A stretch of DNA of 64,000 nucleotides from an uncultured Lachnospiraceae bacterium (GCA_944383855.1 CALWRB010000042.1:1-64000); one strand, 5' to 3'. Shown: positions 1 to 9,012, counted from the first letter of the stretch. Notes: a model not told the origin generated them from the sequence alone. Numbers and translations: made by a program.

Positions 1-2
1 TC

Positions 3-197
3 AACTATGCTGATACATGGATCTCCATGGTAATCGGCAGCCAGATCATGAAAGTAAACGGCATTGAAATGGCTATGACAACTGCTCCTGAAATCGTAAA
101 CGACAGAACATTCCTGCCTATGGCTGATTTGGGACGTGCTCTGGGCGTAACAGCTACTTGGGACGCAGCTACAAGAACAGCTTCTTTCAACGCTTAA
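3..197 (+). CDS. Stalk-domain (copper amine oxidase N-terminal-like) protein, C-terminal end only
   Basis: Only the last 64 codons are in the window; the 5' part lies upstream. The visible peptide contains VNGIEMAM, a short spacer, NDRTFLPMADLGRALG and a final TWDAATRTASF. That is the usual pattern of the 'copper amine oxidase N-terminal-like' stalk domain found in many secreted clostridial proteins. In this family the domain is a non-enzymatic surface or cell-wall module, so copper binding should not be assumed. The gene ends at TAA 195-197 and is followed by a strong terminator. A second protein with the same kind of domain lies at 21209-22135. The N-terminal domains, and so the real function, cannot be judged. 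Confidence 0.8.
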   Translation, partial: NYADTWISMVIGSQIMKVNGIEMAMTTAPEIVNDRTFLPMADLGRALGVTATWDAATRTASFNA

Positions 198-226
198 TCT
201 GACCGTTGATAAGATTTGATTTTTTG

Positions 227-260
227 GAGAGACCTCTTTTGGGGTCTCTCTTTTTTTTCT
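227..260 (+). terminator. Intrinsic terminator after the stalk-domain gene
   Basis: An 8-bp perfect stem (GAGAGACC / GGTCTCTC) is followed by a run of eight T. It lies 30 nt after the stop of the partial gene. Confidence 0.9.
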
Positions 261-336
261 TTTTGTGTGCGGCTTTCGCCGATGCGTAAAACCGCCGAAA
301 ACAGCGTATATTTGCCGTATTTTTCCTGAAATGGTA

Positions 337-365
337 TTGAAATGCAGAGCCTTTTTTGCTATTGT
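337..365 (+). promoter_or_regulatory. Predicted sigma-A promoter for the EamA transporter
   Basis: TTGAAA and TATTGT are separated by 17 nt, about 50 nt upstream of the ATG at 419. The -35 is good and the -10 is moderate. Confidence 0.5.
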
Positions 366-418
366 AATAAATACGACAAAATCTTTTTTTGACCTGAAAA
401 CAAGGCGGTGCGATCCAT

Positions 419-1348
419 ATGCGGCAAAGCGGCAAAACAAAAGGTGTGATCCTTGCCATTACGGGCGCGTTTATGTGGGGTATCATGGGGATTTTTGTGC
501 GGGAACTTTCCGCAAAAGGCTTCTCCGGATTCGATATCTCTTTTCTGCGCTGCCTTTTGGCGGGCGCCGCGTTTTTTGTGTTTAAGGCGGTTACGGATAG
601 AGAAGTGCTGCGGGTGGACCCTTGGGGTCTTGTGATTTGTTTTCTTTACGGCATTTCTTCCTATGCCGTCGGCTTTGTCTGTTATAATGTTTCGGTGGAA
701 CGCATTCCCGTGGCTGTCGCTACGGTGCTGATGTTTATGAGCCCTGTCTGGGTCGCGATACTAAGCGTTTTGATCTTTCGGGAACGGCTGCGTATGCAGA
801 CTGTCATCATCATTCTGATTTGTGTGCTGGGCGCGGCAATGGTTTCGGACGTGTTTCATTCCTCGGGGCAGAAAATGGATTTGATCGGCATTGTCTGCGG
901 TATTGTCAACGGTCTTGGCGTTGCACTGCAGCTGCTGATACCACGCTTTTTTGCCAAACGGCTCAAACGGGATACCATGCTGGTCTACGGCTTTTTGGGG
1001 GCGGCGCTCGGACTTGCGTTTTTGACCGATTTTTCCGTGATTCGGGAAAATCTCTTTTCTGCGGACGGCGCTGCGGTGCTCAGGGACCTGCTGTGCTTGG
1101 GCATTCTTTGCACGATGGTGGCAAATGTTTCGTTTGTCAAGTCCGCGCTGTATATCCATGCGACGACAGCCAGCATTTTATCCGCGCTGGAGGTTGTGGT
1201 GGGGGCTGCGGTAGGGCTTTTGGTGTTCCACGAAAGTATGAATCTGCTGCAGGTCGTCGGCGCGTTTGTGGTCGTGGGCGGCTCTTTGGGACCGACGCTT
1301 CTGGTGAAAAAAGCGGAGCATGAAAAACAGGAAATCGACGTAACATAA
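419..1348 (+). CDS. EamA/DMT-family transporter
   Basis: This 309-residue protein is almost entirely hydrophobic. It can be divided into about ten membrane segments in two related halves, as in the drug/metabolite transporter superfamily with two EamA domains. The first segment (GVILAITGAFMWGIMGIFVREL) is a typical EamA opening, and the last (VVGAFVVVGGSLGPTLL) ends in a short charged tail. Members export or import small metabolites such as amino acids; the substrate cannot be predicted from sequence. A weak purine-rich site (AAGGCGGTG) precedes the ATG. gltX begins 59 nt downstream with no clear terminator between them, so partial co-transcription is possible. Confidence 0.85.
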   Translation: MRQSGKTKGVILAITGAFMWGIMGIFVRELSAKGFSGFDISFLRCLLAGAAFFVFKAVTDREVLRVDPWGLVICFLYGISSYAVGFVCYNVSVERIPVAVATVLMFMSPVWVAILSVLIFRERLRMQTVIIILICVLGAAMVSDVFHSSGQKMDLIGIVCGIVNGLGVALQLLIPRFFAKRLKRDTMLVYGFLGAALGLAFLTDFSVIRENLFSADGAAVLRDLLCLGILCTMVANVSFVKSALYIHATTASILSALEVVVGAAVGLLVFHESMNLLQVVGAFVVVGGSLGPTLLVKKAEHEKQEIDVT

Positions 1349-1407
1349 GTACAAAATCACCTGAAAACAGGATAGAATCAAATAAAGTAAGAAAGGAACG
1401 ATAATCA

Positions 1408-2868
1408 ATGGAAGTCAGAACCAGATTTGCACCCAGTCCGACCGGGTATATGCATATCGGCAATTTAAGAACAGCGCTGTATGAGTATTTGATCGCCAAA
1501 AGTCAGGGCGGTAAATTTATCCTGCGTATTGAGGATACCGACCAGGAAAGACAGGTTGAGGGCGCGACGGAGATTATCTATAATACCCTGCGCACCACAG
1601 GACTGAAACATGACGAAGGCCCCGATGTGGGCGGCGAGTACGGTCCGTATATCCAGAGCGAACGTATGGGGCTGTATATGGACTATGCGCTGGAACTGGT
1701 GGAAAAAGGACAGGCATACTACTGCTTCTGCACGAAGGAAAGACTGGAAAGCCTGAAAGAAAAAAATGCGGAAGGCGCGGCATTTGCGAAGTATGACCGC
1801 CATTGCCTCACCCTGTCCAAAGAAGAAGTTGCGGCAAAGCTTGCGGCGGGAGAGCCTTTTGTCATTCGCCAGAAAATGCCCGACAGCGGCACGACGACAT
1901 TCCATGATGTGGTTTACGGCGATATTACGGTGGAAAACGCGGAACTGGACGACCAGATTTTGATGAAAGCGGACGGTTACCCGACTTATAACTTTGCGAA
2001 CGTGGTGGACGACCACCTGATGAAGATCACGCATGTGGTGCGCGGCAGTGAATATCTTTCTTCTACGCCGAAGTATACCCTGCTGTATCAGGCATTTGGC
2101 TGGGAGGAGCCGATTTATGTGCATCTGCCTGCCGTAATGCGTGACGCGCATCATAAGCTGTCCAAACGCCATGGGGACAAGTCTTTTGAAGATCTGGTCA
2201 GAGAAGGCTATCTGGTAGAGGCAATCGTCAACTATATCGCACTGCTTGGCTGGAGCCCTTCCGACAATCGTGAGATCTTCACGCTCAAAGAACTGGAAGA
2301 AGCTTTTGATATGAAGGGATTGAGCAAATCCCCCGCGATTTTTGACATCAAGAAACTGACTTGGATGAACGGCGAATATATGAAAGCAATGGATGCGGAT
2401 GCGTTTTACAAATTGGCGGAGCCGAAGTTAAAAGAGGCACTGCACAGCGAACAGCTGGATTGGAAACGGATCGCTTCTTTGCTGCAAAAACGTCTGGAAA
2501 CGCTGAACGATATTCCTGCGATGGTGGCATTTTTCGATGCACTGCCCGCATATGAAACCGAGCTGTATGTGCATAAGAAAATGAAAACCACAGAGGAGAT
2601 CGCGCTTTCTTCTCTGGAAGCGGCACTGCCCGTATTGGAAGGTTTGCAGGACTGGACGGAAAGTGCGATTCACGACGCGCTGATGGCACTTGTGGCAGAG
2701 CTTGGCATCAAAAACGGACAGCTTTTGTGGCCGGTGCGTACCGCTTTAAGCGGCGAGCCGACTTCCCCCGGCGGCGCGATGGAACTGGCTGCCATTTTAG
2801 GCAAAGAAGAAAGCCTGCAAAGAGTGCGTATCGGTATCGAAAAGTTAAAACAGGCTTTGGGTAAATAA
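1408..2868 (+). CDS. gltX: Glutamyl-tRNA synthetase
   Basis: This is a class I aminoacyl-tRNA synthetase that charges tRNA with glutamate in the cytoplasm. At 486 residues it has the normal bacterial length. The N-terminal Rossmann fold carries [18 protein letters not shown], with the HIGH motif read as HIGN at residues 16-19. The KMSKS loop is KLSKR at residues 250-254. The C-terminal anticodon-binding domain is helical. A GAAAGG Shine-Dalgarno site stands before the ATG. Whether the enzyme also mischarges tRNA-Gln (non-discriminating, feeding GatCAB) cannot be decided here. A terminator follows at 2883. Confidence 0.97.
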   Translation: MEVRTRFAPSPTGYMHIGNLRTALYEYLIAKSQGGKFILRIEDTDQERQVEGATEIIYNTLRTTGLKHDEGPDVGGEYGPYIQSERMGLYMDYALELVEKGQAYYCFCTKERLESLKEKNAEGAAFAKYDRHCLTLSKEEVAAKLAAGEPFVIRQKMPDSGTTTFHDVVYGDITVENAELDDQILMKADGYPTYNFANVVDDHLMKITHVVRGSEYLSSTPKYTLLYQAFGWEEPIYVHLPAVMRDAHHKLSKRHGDKSFEDLVREGYLVEAIVNYIALLGWSPSDNREIFTLKELEEAFDMKGLSKSPAIFDIKKLTWMNGEYMKAMDADAFYKLAEPKLKEALHSEQLDWKRIASLLQKRLETLNDIPAMVAFFDALPAYETELYVHKKMKTTEEIALSSLEAALPVLEGLQDWTESAIHDALMALVAELGIKNGQLLWPVRTALSGEPTSPGGAMELAAILGKEESLQRVRIGIEKLKQALGK

Positions 2869-2882
2869 AAAAAGACAGAACA

Positions 2883-2930
2883 GACAGCGGCTTTTGCTCT
2901 TGGCAAAGAGAAGGCGGCTGTCTTTTTTTT
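2883..2930 (+). terminator. Intrinsic terminator after gltX
   Basis: An outer stem GACAGC / GCTGTC encloses an inner CTCTT / AAGAG pairing. Eight T follow. Confidence 0.8.
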
Positions 2931-3007
2931 CGCATAAGCGCCGCGGCTGTTCGATATATATGGGATAAGAGTGCATGAAGCGAGGGAAAGGGGAGCGAAC
3001 AAAAAAG

Positions 3008-3691
3008 ATGAAAATGCGCACATTTCGCGGCAGAAAAACGGCTCTGGCACTTGGTATCGCCATCATTTGCACGGCAGCATGGGAAGCGGTGCAATCTACG
3101 CCCGTGATGCTGCCTTTGGAGCAAAAAACAGTCATTTTGGACGCGGGGCACGGTGGCTGGGACCCCGGCAAAACAGCGGAAAACAGCGCCGATGAAAAGG
3201 AGCTGAATCTGGCGATCGTGCAGGAGCTGAAAAGCTATCTGGAGCAGGGCGGTGCCGAAGTGGTGCTGACCAGAGAAGAAGATACGGCACTGGGGGAAAG
3301 CAAGAATTCGGATATGGCAAAACGCAAGGAGATCATGGACGGCATAGAGGCGGATATTTTGGTCAGCATTCATCAAAATGCCTATACTTCGGCGGCCGCA
3401 AAGGGGGCGCAGGTGTTTTACTATCAGGATAGTGCACAGGGCAAGGCACTTGCAAATTGTATCCAAGAAGCGCTAAGAAGCAGTCTGGATTCGGAAAACA
3501 CCAGACAGATCAAGGCAAACGACAGTTATTATGTCCTGCGCAAAAGCAGTGTTCCCGCTGCTTTGGTAGAATGCGGCTTTCTTTCCAATCCGACGGAAGC
3601 GGAATTGCTGAATACGGAGGAATATCAGAAAAAATGCGCTTGGGCGATTTATTGCGGCATCGCGGCGTATTTGGAGGAGGATATGGTCTGA
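3008..3691 (+). CDS. cwlD: N-acetylmuramoyl-L-alanine amidase, CwlD-like
   Basis: Amidase_3 family zinc enzyme of 227 residues that cleaves the amide between MurNAc and the peptide stem. A single hydrophobic segment near residues 10-26 acts as signal or anchor, so the catalytic part is outside the membrane. Zinc and catalytic residues are visible: His in VILDAGHGGWDPG, Glu in DEKELNL, His in VSIHQNA and Glu in ALVECGFLSN. A one-domain amidase of this size fits CwlD, which with PdaA makes the muramic-delta-lactam of spore cortex; a PdaA-like gene is at 52300. I chose the ATG at 3008 because AAAGGGGAG lies 12 nt upstream. An in-frame ATG at 2975 has no good ribosome binding site. A general vegetative amidase remains possible. 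Confidence 0.85.
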   Translation: MKMRTFRGRKTALALGIAIICTAAWEAVQSTPVMLPLEQKTVILDAGHGGWDPGKTAENSADEKELNLAIVQELKSYLEQGGAEVVLTREEDTALGESKNSDMAKRKEIMDGIEADILVSIHQNAYTSAAAKGAQVFYYQDSAQGKALANCIQEALRSSLDSENTRQIKANDSYYVLRKSSVPAALVECGFLSNPTEAELLNTEEYQKKCAWAIYCGIAAYLEEDMV

Positions 3692-3723
3692 AAATTGCCG
3701 GTTGGGTGAAAAGAGGCATCTGC

Positions 3724-3753
3724 TTGCAAATTGGTCTGCGGCTATGGTACAAT
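3724..3753 (+). promoter_or_regulatory. Predicted sigma-A promoter for the helicase gene
   Basis: TTGCAA and TACAAT are 18 nt apart, about 100 nt before the helicase ATG at 3856. Confidence 0.6.
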
Positions 3754-3855
3754 TTATGTGAACGTGCAAATGCAAAAAACGAGAAATACAGCAGGGGCGG
3801 GAGCGATACCGTCAGGAAAAAAACCTGCTTTTTGACATTGGGAAGGAACGATAGT

Positions 3856-5268
3856 ATGAAACAGACATGGGAAGCCCTTGGCATAGAGCAGGCGTTGATC
3901 ACCGCGCTCAAAGCACAGGGCATCGACACACCGACCAAAATACAGGCGGAGATGATACCGCCGTTTTTGCAGGGCAAAGATTTGATCGGCTGTGCGCAAA
4001 CGGGTTCTGGGAAAACACTTGCTTATCTGCTGCCGTTATTTCAGCAGGTGGACCCGTCTTTGCGCAGCACACAGGCGATCGTGCTGACACCGACGCATGA
4101 ATTGGCGGTGCAGGTGCAGCGTCAGGCGGAACTTTTGACAAAAAACAGCGGTTTGCCCGTATCTTCCGTACTGATCATCGGTTCGGCGGGGATTGGCAGG
4201 CAGATCGAACGATTGAAGGAAAAACCGCAGATCGTGATCGGTTCGGCGGGGCGCGTGCTGGATTTGATCCGCCGTAAAAAGATACAGGCGCATACCGTCA
4301 AGACCATCGTGTTAGACGAAGGCGACAGACTGCTTGATGAGATCAATCGGGAAGTGGTGGAAAGCGTGATCCGCACCACTTTGCGCCAAAGACAGCTGGT
4401 GCTGGTTTCCGCATCGGTGGGGGAAGAAACCGTCAAAAGAGCCCGGGAGATCATGAAGCGCGATGCGCTGCTTTTGCAGGCGAAACAAACAGCGGTGCCC
4501 GAGCAGATTTTGCATTGTTATATTCTGGCGGAAGAACGGGATAAATTTGTAGAGCTGCGTAAAATTCTGGCGGGGGAAAAGCCGAAAAAAGCGATCGTTT
4601 TTCTGAATAACCCGACCAACATCGAGGTGACGGCGGACAAGCTGAACCATCACGGCATCGGTGCGGCGGGTATTTACGGCATGGCGTCCAAACTGGGCAG
4701 AATGCAGGCGCTCAATGATTTCAGAGAAGGCAAGATCCATGTGCTGGTCGCTTCGGATATCGGCGCGAGAGGGCTGGACGTGCCGGAGGTGACGCATGTC
4801 ATCAATTTAGATGTGCCGGAAGACCCGACGTTTTATCTGCACCGTGCGGGCAGATGCGGCAGGCTGAATGCCGGCGGCACTGTGATCTCCATCGTGACGC
4901 CGCAGCAGAGGCGTTGGATTCATAAGTATGAAAAGGCGCTTGGCATCACCTGCGTGCAAAAGGAAATGTCCTACGGCGAATTAAGGGACAGCAGCCGTAC
5001 CAAAAACGACCTGCGCGGCAGGAAAAAATCCGCCAAAAGCAGTGCCGGCACGGAAAAAGCACAGGCAGAGCCGAAACAAAAGGCGAACGGGAAAAAAGAA
5101 CCCAAACAAAAGACAGCCAAGATCCTGCCGCAAAAGGCGAAAAAACAACCTTTGCCGCCCGCGCAGGAAAAAGACGAAAAACCGAGCGGATTCTTTGCGC
5201 AAAAGATCGCGAAACGAAAGGCGAAAGAGGAAAATCGGCAAAAAAATAAAAAAAGTAGCCAAAAATGA
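3856..5268 (+). CDS. DEAD-box-type RNA helicase with variant motifs II and III
   Basis: This 470-residue superfamily 2 helicase should unwind RNA duplexes using ATP. Motifs in order: PTKIQ (Q motif), AQTGSGKT (motif I, residues about 47-54), TPTHELA (Ia), GSAGR (Ib), motif II as DEGD rather than DEAD, motif III as SAS rather than SAT, ASDIGARGLD (V) and HRAGRCGR (VI). The last about 100 residues are very rich in Lys, Ala and Gln and probably disordered and RNA-binding. The open frame runs up to position 3457, but GGAAGG and ATG at 3856 define the real start, and the upstream part overlaps cwlD in another frame. It matches the group of small clostridial helicases related to CshA/CshB; the exact partner is unknown. 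Confidence 0.9.
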   Translation: MKQTWEALGIEQALITALKAQGIDTPTKIQAEMIPPFLQGKDLIGCAQTGSGKTLAYLLPLFQQVDPSLRSTQAIVLTPTHELAVQVQRQAELLTKNSGLPVSSVLIIGSAGIGRQIERLKEKPQIVIGSAGRVLDLIRRKKIQAHTVKTIVLDEGDRLLDEINREVVESVIRTTLRQRQLVLVSASVGEETVKRAREIMKRDALLLQAKQTAVPEQILHCYILAEERDKFVELRKILAGEKPKKAIVFLNNPTNIEVTADKLNHHGIGAAGIYGMASKLGRMQALNDFREGKIHVLVASDIGARGLDVPEVTHVINLDVPEDPTFYLHRAGRCGRLNAGGTVISIVTPQQRRWIHKYEKALGITCVQKEMSYGELRDSSRTKNDLRGRKKSAKSSAGTEKAQAEPKQKANGKKEPKQKTAKILPQKAKKQPLPPAQEKDEKPSGFFAQKIAKRKAKEENRQKNKKSSQK

Positions 5269-5297
5269 TTGTATGCGGCAGTGATTTCGTATATGAT
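5269..5297 (+). promoter_or_regulatory. Predicted sigma-A promoter for the DUF1292 gene
   Basis: TTGTAT and TATGAT are separated by 17 nt. The promoter starts right after the helicase stop codon. Confidence 0.65.
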
Positions 5298-5357
5298 GGT
5301 AGCAGATGATGGAATGCCATCATTATATTGGGGAACAACTACGAGGAGGTATGTGAA

Positions 5358-5672
5358 ATGAGTGAACATTGCGGATGCGGATGCGGACATGACCATGACC
5401 ACGAAGAGATGGAAATGGAAACCATGTTTTTGACATTGGACGACGATACAGAGGTAGAATGCGGCGTTTTGGGTGTATTTGATGTAGAAGGCATCGAAGG
5501 AAAGGAATATATTGCGCTGCTGCCGTTGGAAGATGAAACCGTTTTGCTGTATGAGTATAAAGAAGAAGACGGTGAGATCGTTCTGGATATGATCGAAGAT
5601 GATGCGGAGTTTGAGAAAGTTTCCGACACATTCTACGATCTGTTCGAAGAAGACGACGACATTGAGGAATAA
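5358..5672 (+). CDS. DUF1292 domain protein with Cys/His-rich N-terminus
   Basis: A small acidic protein of 104 residues. The first 20 residues contain several Cys and His residues (MSEHCGCGCGHDHDHEE) that could bind metal. The rest (from about TMFLTLDDDTEVECGVLG to the poly-acidic C-terminus) matches the DUF1292 pattern of a small beta-rich domain whose function is unknown. GAGGAGGT lies 7 nt before the ATG at 5358 and fixes the start. DUF1292 genes in Bacillota often occur near rnase/Holliday-resolvase genes (yrzB), but no such neighbour is present here. It has its own promoter and sits just upstream of the thiamine riboswitch. Confidence 0.85.
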   Translation: MSEHCGCGCGHDHDHEEMEMETMFLTLDDDTEVECGVLGVFDVEGIEGKEYIALLPLEDETVLLYEYKEEDGEIVLDMIEDDAEFEKVSDTFYDLFEEDDDIEE

Positions 5673-5705
5673 GAGAAAAACGCGCATAGAAAATTGATTT
5701 TTTTT

Positions 5706-5797
5706 GCTGGGGGTGCCGCTGTCATTTTTAGGGCAGGCGGCTGAGAGGGATACCCTTATGGACCTGAACCGGATCATGCCGGCGTAGGAAAGCAGAC
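5706..5797 (+). promoter_or_regulatory. TPP riboswitch (THI element)
   Basis: The conserved THI-box pieces occur in order: GGGGTGC near 5710, GGCTGAGAGGGATACCC at 5739-5755, CTGAACCGGATCATGCC at 5764-5780 and GGCGTAGGAAAGCAG at 5781-5795. Thiamine pyrophosphate binding should lower expression of thiD. The expression platform is the terminator that follows immediately. Confidence 0.95.
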
Positions 5798-5800
5798 AGA

Positions 5801-5831
5801 GGGGTACCGTGTCGGTATCCCTTTTTATTTT
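5801..5831 (+). terminator. Riboswitch-controlled terminator upstream of thiD
   Basis: GGG(G)TACC pairs with GGTATCCC around a GTGTC loop, and the stem is followed by TTTTTATTTT. It lies between the TPP aptamer and the thiD ribosome binding site, as expected for transcriptional attenuation. Confidence 0.85.
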
Positions 5832-5850
5832 GGAACGGGAGGAATGAAAC

Positions 5851-6663
5851 ATGAAACATGTATTGACGATTGCAGGCTCCGATACCTGCGGCGGGGCGGG
5901 GATCCAAGCGGATCTGAAAACTTTTTCTGCTTTGGGTACTTATGGCATGAGTGTCATTACCGCAGTGACGGTGCAGAATACACAGGGCGTATTCGGCTGT
6001 CAGGATATGACGCCTGAGATTGTAAAGGGACAGATCGACGCGATTTTTCAGGATATCGAAGTGGCTGCGGTCAAGATCGGTATGGTTTCGCAGATTGCGA
6101 CGATTGAGGCGATTGCGGAAAAACTGGAACAGTACCGCCCCGAAAAAGTGGTGCTTGACCCTGTGATGATCTCTAAAAGCGGCTTTGACCTGATGCAGCC
6201 TGAGGCGAAGGATACATTGATCCGTCGGCTGATCCCGCTGGCATATGTGGTCACACCGAATCTGCCGGAAGCGGAAGTCATTACGGGTATCGAGATCAAA
6301 GACCTTGCGGCAATGGAGGAAGCGGCAAGAAAAATTTACGCGATGGGCGCCAAAAACGTACTGATTAAGGGCGGACATCTGGAAAATGACGCGACCGATC
6401 TGCTTTTTGACGGAGAAAAGGTTTTGACACTGCATTCTGACCGTATTGAAACGAAAAACACCCACGGCACCGGCTGAACGCTTTCTTCTGCCATTGCTGC
6501 CAATCTGGCAAAGGGTATGAGTGTGGAAGCAGCCGTCAGAGAAGCCAAGCGCTACATCACCGTTGCCATTACGCATGGTCTTGCGATCGGACACGGCGTA
6601 GGACCGACGCATCATTTTTATGAATTGTATGAAAAAGCAGGCTGGACAGAGAGCCTGTCTTAA
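5851..6663 (+). CDS. thiD: Hydroxymethylpyrimidine (phosphate) kinase ThiD with in-frame UGA at the catalytic Cys codon
   Basis: ThiD phosphorylates HMP and HMP-P in thiamine biosynthesis and belongs to the ribokinase fold. The start is set by GGGAGG 7 nt before the ATG, and residues 1-20 read VLTIAGSDTCGGAGIQADLK, the family signature. Codon 209 (6475-6477) is TGA. It falls in NTHGTG-x-TLSSAIAANLAKG, exactly where ThiD proteins carry Cys (GTGC motif), the residue that replaces the catalytic Asp of ribokinases. After the TGA the same frame continues for 61 sense codons that match the ThiD C-terminus (ITVAITHGLAIGHGVGPTHHFYE) and stops at TAA 6661, giving the usual length of 270. I infer either a selenocysteine codon, a nonsense mutation or a base error. 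If UGA is read as stop, the 208-residue product would lack the catalytic base and the C-terminal helices. Expression is under the TPP riboswitch. Confidence 0.9.
6485..6513 (+). other. Candidate bacterial SECIS-like hairpin after the thiD UGA
   Basis: Beginning 7 nt after the UGA, CTT-c-TGCC pairs with GGCA-AAG. Above a two-nt bulge ATTG pairs with CAAT around a CTGC loop. The loop starts 20 nt after the UGA, inside the 16-37 nt range used for bacterial SECIS elements. The expected G near the 5' side of the loop is present only if the G-C closing pair is open. The element overlaps codons for conserved residues, so it may be fortuitous. Confidence 0.35.
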
Positions 6664-6685
6664 AACGTATCGAAAAAATGAAACG

Positions 6686-6719
6686 GCACGGCAGCGGTAT
6701 CAGCGGCTGTGCTTTTTTT
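6686..6719 (+). terminator. Intrinsic terminator after thiD
   Basis: GCACGGC pairs with GCTGTGC (one G-T pair) and is followed by seven T. It is 20 nt after the end of the full-length thiD frame at 6663, which fits a gene ending there rather than at the UGA. Confidence 0.8.
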
Positions 6720-7026
6720 CGCGAAAAAAGATGCCCGCACGGCGGGAAAAAAGCGGGAAAAAGAATTTTATCATTTTTTTAACAGAACAAAAAAAGGACG
6801 GTCCTTTGGACATTTTCCGTGGAAAAACATGAAAAATCTCTCGATTCTCACGTTGCGTTTCCGAATAAAGTATGATAAAATTATAAACTGATATCTTTAT
6901 GGTATTTGTGGCATTTGAAAACAAAAAATCATACGATGCTGCCGCAGCGCATATTGCAGCAAGCGCATGGCGGCAAAGTGAAATTTGAAATGACGATCCG
7001 CTTCGGATTGAAGGAGGGAAGTATAT
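6720..7026 (+). promoter_or_regulatory. thiD-ftsH intergenic region with ftsH promoter
   Basis: No gene is seen in this stretch. A predicted promoter has TTGCGT at 6853-6858 and TAAAAT at 6876-6881 with 17 nt spacing, leaving a leader of about 140 nt before ftsH. AAGGAGGG at 7011-7018 is a near-perfect Shine-Dalgarno site and supports the TTG start at 7027. Confidence 0.65.
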
Positions 7027-9012
7027 TTGAATAAGTTTTGGAAGTCCTTCGGGCTGTATGGTCTGATTTTTGTTGCGATCCTTGCGGTATTGCTGTTTAC
7101 CAATGATGGGCTTACCACGCAGACTGTGGAGGCAGACAGCTATTCCTACGGTGATCTTTTGGTGGATATGGAAGCGGGCAATGTGGAAACGCTGACCATC
7201 TCCAGAACAACGGAAGTCAGCGACTACGGCGTGGCGGAGGCAGTATTGGACGACGGCACCGTGGTTCATGTGAATGTGCCGAATTTCTCCAATTTCTCCG
7301 CGAAGGCAGAAGATTGCAAATTGGATGGAAAAATCAATGATCTGGTGGTCAATCCCGTGCAGAAGCAGAGCTTGTTTGCTTCAATCCTGCCGTCTTTGGT
7401 CCTGATGATCATTATGATTTTCGTATTCTCTATTCTGTTCAACCGCATGCAGGGCGGCGGTGGAAAAATGTCCAGCTTCGGCAAGAGTAAGGCGAAGATG
7501 AACGTAGATGAGAAAAATAAAGTAACGTTCCAGGACGTGGCCGGTTGTGATGAGGAAAAAGCCGAGCTGGAAGAACTGGTACAGTTTTTGAAAAACCCCA
7601 AGAAATTTACGGGGCTGGGTGCGAGAATCCCGAAAGGCGTTTTGCTGGTGGGACCTCCCGGTACCGGTAAAACATTGTTGGCAAAAGCGGTGGCAGGCGA
7701 AGCGAATGTGCCGTTTTTCAGCATTTCCGGTTCCGATTTTGTGGAAATGTTTGTTGGTGTGGGCGCGTCCCGTGTGCGTGATCTGTTCGATCAGGCAAAG
7801 AAAAACGCACCCAGCATCATTTTTATCGACGAGATCGATGCGGTCGGCAGACGCCGCGGCGCAGGTCTTGGCGGCGGGCATGATGAAAGAGAGCAGACGC
7901 TGAACCAGTTGTTAGTGGAAATGGACGGCTTCGGCATCAACGAAAGCGTCATCATCATTGCGGCAACCAACCGTGCGGATATTCTGGACCCCGCGCTGTT
8001 AAGACCCGGGCGTTTTGACAGACAGGTGTATGTCGGCAGACCCGACGTAAAGGGCAGGGAAGCCATTTTGCGGGTGCATTCCAAAGGCAAACCCATGGCG
8101 CCCGAAGTAGATTTGAAAGTAGTGGCGCAGACCACAGCAGGCTTTACCGGCGCAGACCTTGCCAATTTGCTTAATGAAGCGGCGCTGCTTGCCGCAAGGG
8201 ATAATAAGACCGCCATTGATATGGAAACCCTGCAAAAAGCGCTGATTAAAATTGGAGTAGGCACGGAGAAAAAGACAAGAGTCATCTCCGAGAAAGAAAA
8301 ATATATCACCGCATATCACGAAAGCGGTCATGCGATCCTGTTCGAACTGCTCAGTGAGCAGGATCCCGTACACAGCATTTCGATTATCCCCACCGGTATG
8401 GCGGGCGGTTATACCATGCCGCTGCCCAGTGAGGACAGAATGTATATGACAAAGCTGTATATGGAACAAGAGTTGATTAGCCTCTTGGGCGGACGTGCCG
8501 CAGAGGAAATCGTTATCAAAGACATTACAACAGGCGCTTCCAACGATATCGAGCGCGCTTCTCAGCTTGCCAGAGCAATGGTAACGCGTTACGGCATGAG
8601 TGAGCTTTTGGGTCCCATCCAGTTCGGCGGTGAAAACGATGAAGTTTTCATCGGCAGGGATTGGGGACATACCAGAAACTACAGCGAAGCGGTGGCAACG
8701 ACCATTGATAAAGAAGTCAACCGTATCATCAGCGCGGCATACGCGGAAGCGCTGCGCCTGCTGCGTGAAAATATGGAAGTACTGCACGCTTCCGCAAGAC
8801 TTTTGGTACAGAAAGAAAAAATCACAGGGGACGAATTCCGCACCCTGTTTGATGAAAAGGTGCGCAATGAGATTTTAGGCATTGCGTCCGCTCAGCAAGA
8901 GGCTGAAGTCGAGGCACAGGAAGAACAGACAGAACCTGCACACCGGACAGAGCCGACACAACCCGTTCAAACACAAGCAAAAGAAGGAGAGATCACCGAT
9001 GGAAATGAATAA
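7027..9012 (+). CDS. ftsH: ATP-dependent zinc metalloprotease FtsH
   Basis: Membrane-anchored AAA+ protease of 661 residues that degrades misfolded membrane proteins and regulators. Two membrane segments (about residues 10-26 and 118-138) flank a small extracytoplasmic domain. Walker A is GPPGTGKT from residue 209, Walker B is [11 protein letters not shown], and the second region of homology follows ([19 protein letters not shown]). The zinc site is HESGH at residues 431-435. The C-terminal 40 residues are rich in Glu, Gln and Thr, as often seen. Translation starts at TTG behind a strong AAGGAGGG site. The stop overlaps the next gene by 14 nt. Confidence 0.97.
   Translation: MNKFWKSFGLYGLIFVAILAVLLFTNDGLTTQTVEADSYSYGDLLVDMEAGNVETLTISRTTEVSDYGVAEAVLDDGTVVHVNVPNFSNFSAKAEDCKLDGKINDLVVNPVQKQSLFASILPSLVLMIIMIFVFSILFNRMQGGGGKMSSFGKSKAKMNVDEKNKVTFQDVAGCDEEKAELEELVQFLKNPKKFTGLGARIPKGVLLVGPPGTGKTLLAKAVAGEANVPFFSISGSDFVEMFVGVGASRVRDLFDQAKKNAPSIIFIDEIDAVGRRRGAGLGGGHDEREQTLNQLLVEMDGFGINESVIIIAATNRADILDPALLRPGRFDRQVYVGRPDVKGREAILRVHSKGKPMAPEVDLKVVAQTTAGFTGADLANLLNEAALLAARDNKTAIDMETLQKALIKIGVGTEKKTRVISEKEKYITAYHESGHAILFELLSEQDPVHSISIIPTGMAGGYTMPLPSEDRMYMTKLYMEQELISLLGGRAAEEIVIKDITTGASNDIERASQLARAMVTRYGMSELLGPIQFGGENDEVFIGRDWGHTRNYSEAVATTIDKEVNRIISAAYAEALRLLRENMEVLHASARLLVQKEKITGDEFRTLFDEKVRNEILGIASAQQEAEVEAQEEQTEPAHRTEPTQPVQTQAKEGEITDGNE

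Noticed and set aside
3457..3855. N-terminal extension of the helicase frame by 133 codons
   Set aside because: The extension overlaps cwlD in another frame and contains the promoter; ATG 3856 has a good ribosome binding site and fits the family start.
6475..6477. Reading the thiD UGA as Trp (altered genetic code)
   Set aside because: Other genes here end with TGA (for example ppx and prmC) followed by normal gene starts, so UGA is an ordinary stop in this genome. Trp would also not fit the catalytic site.
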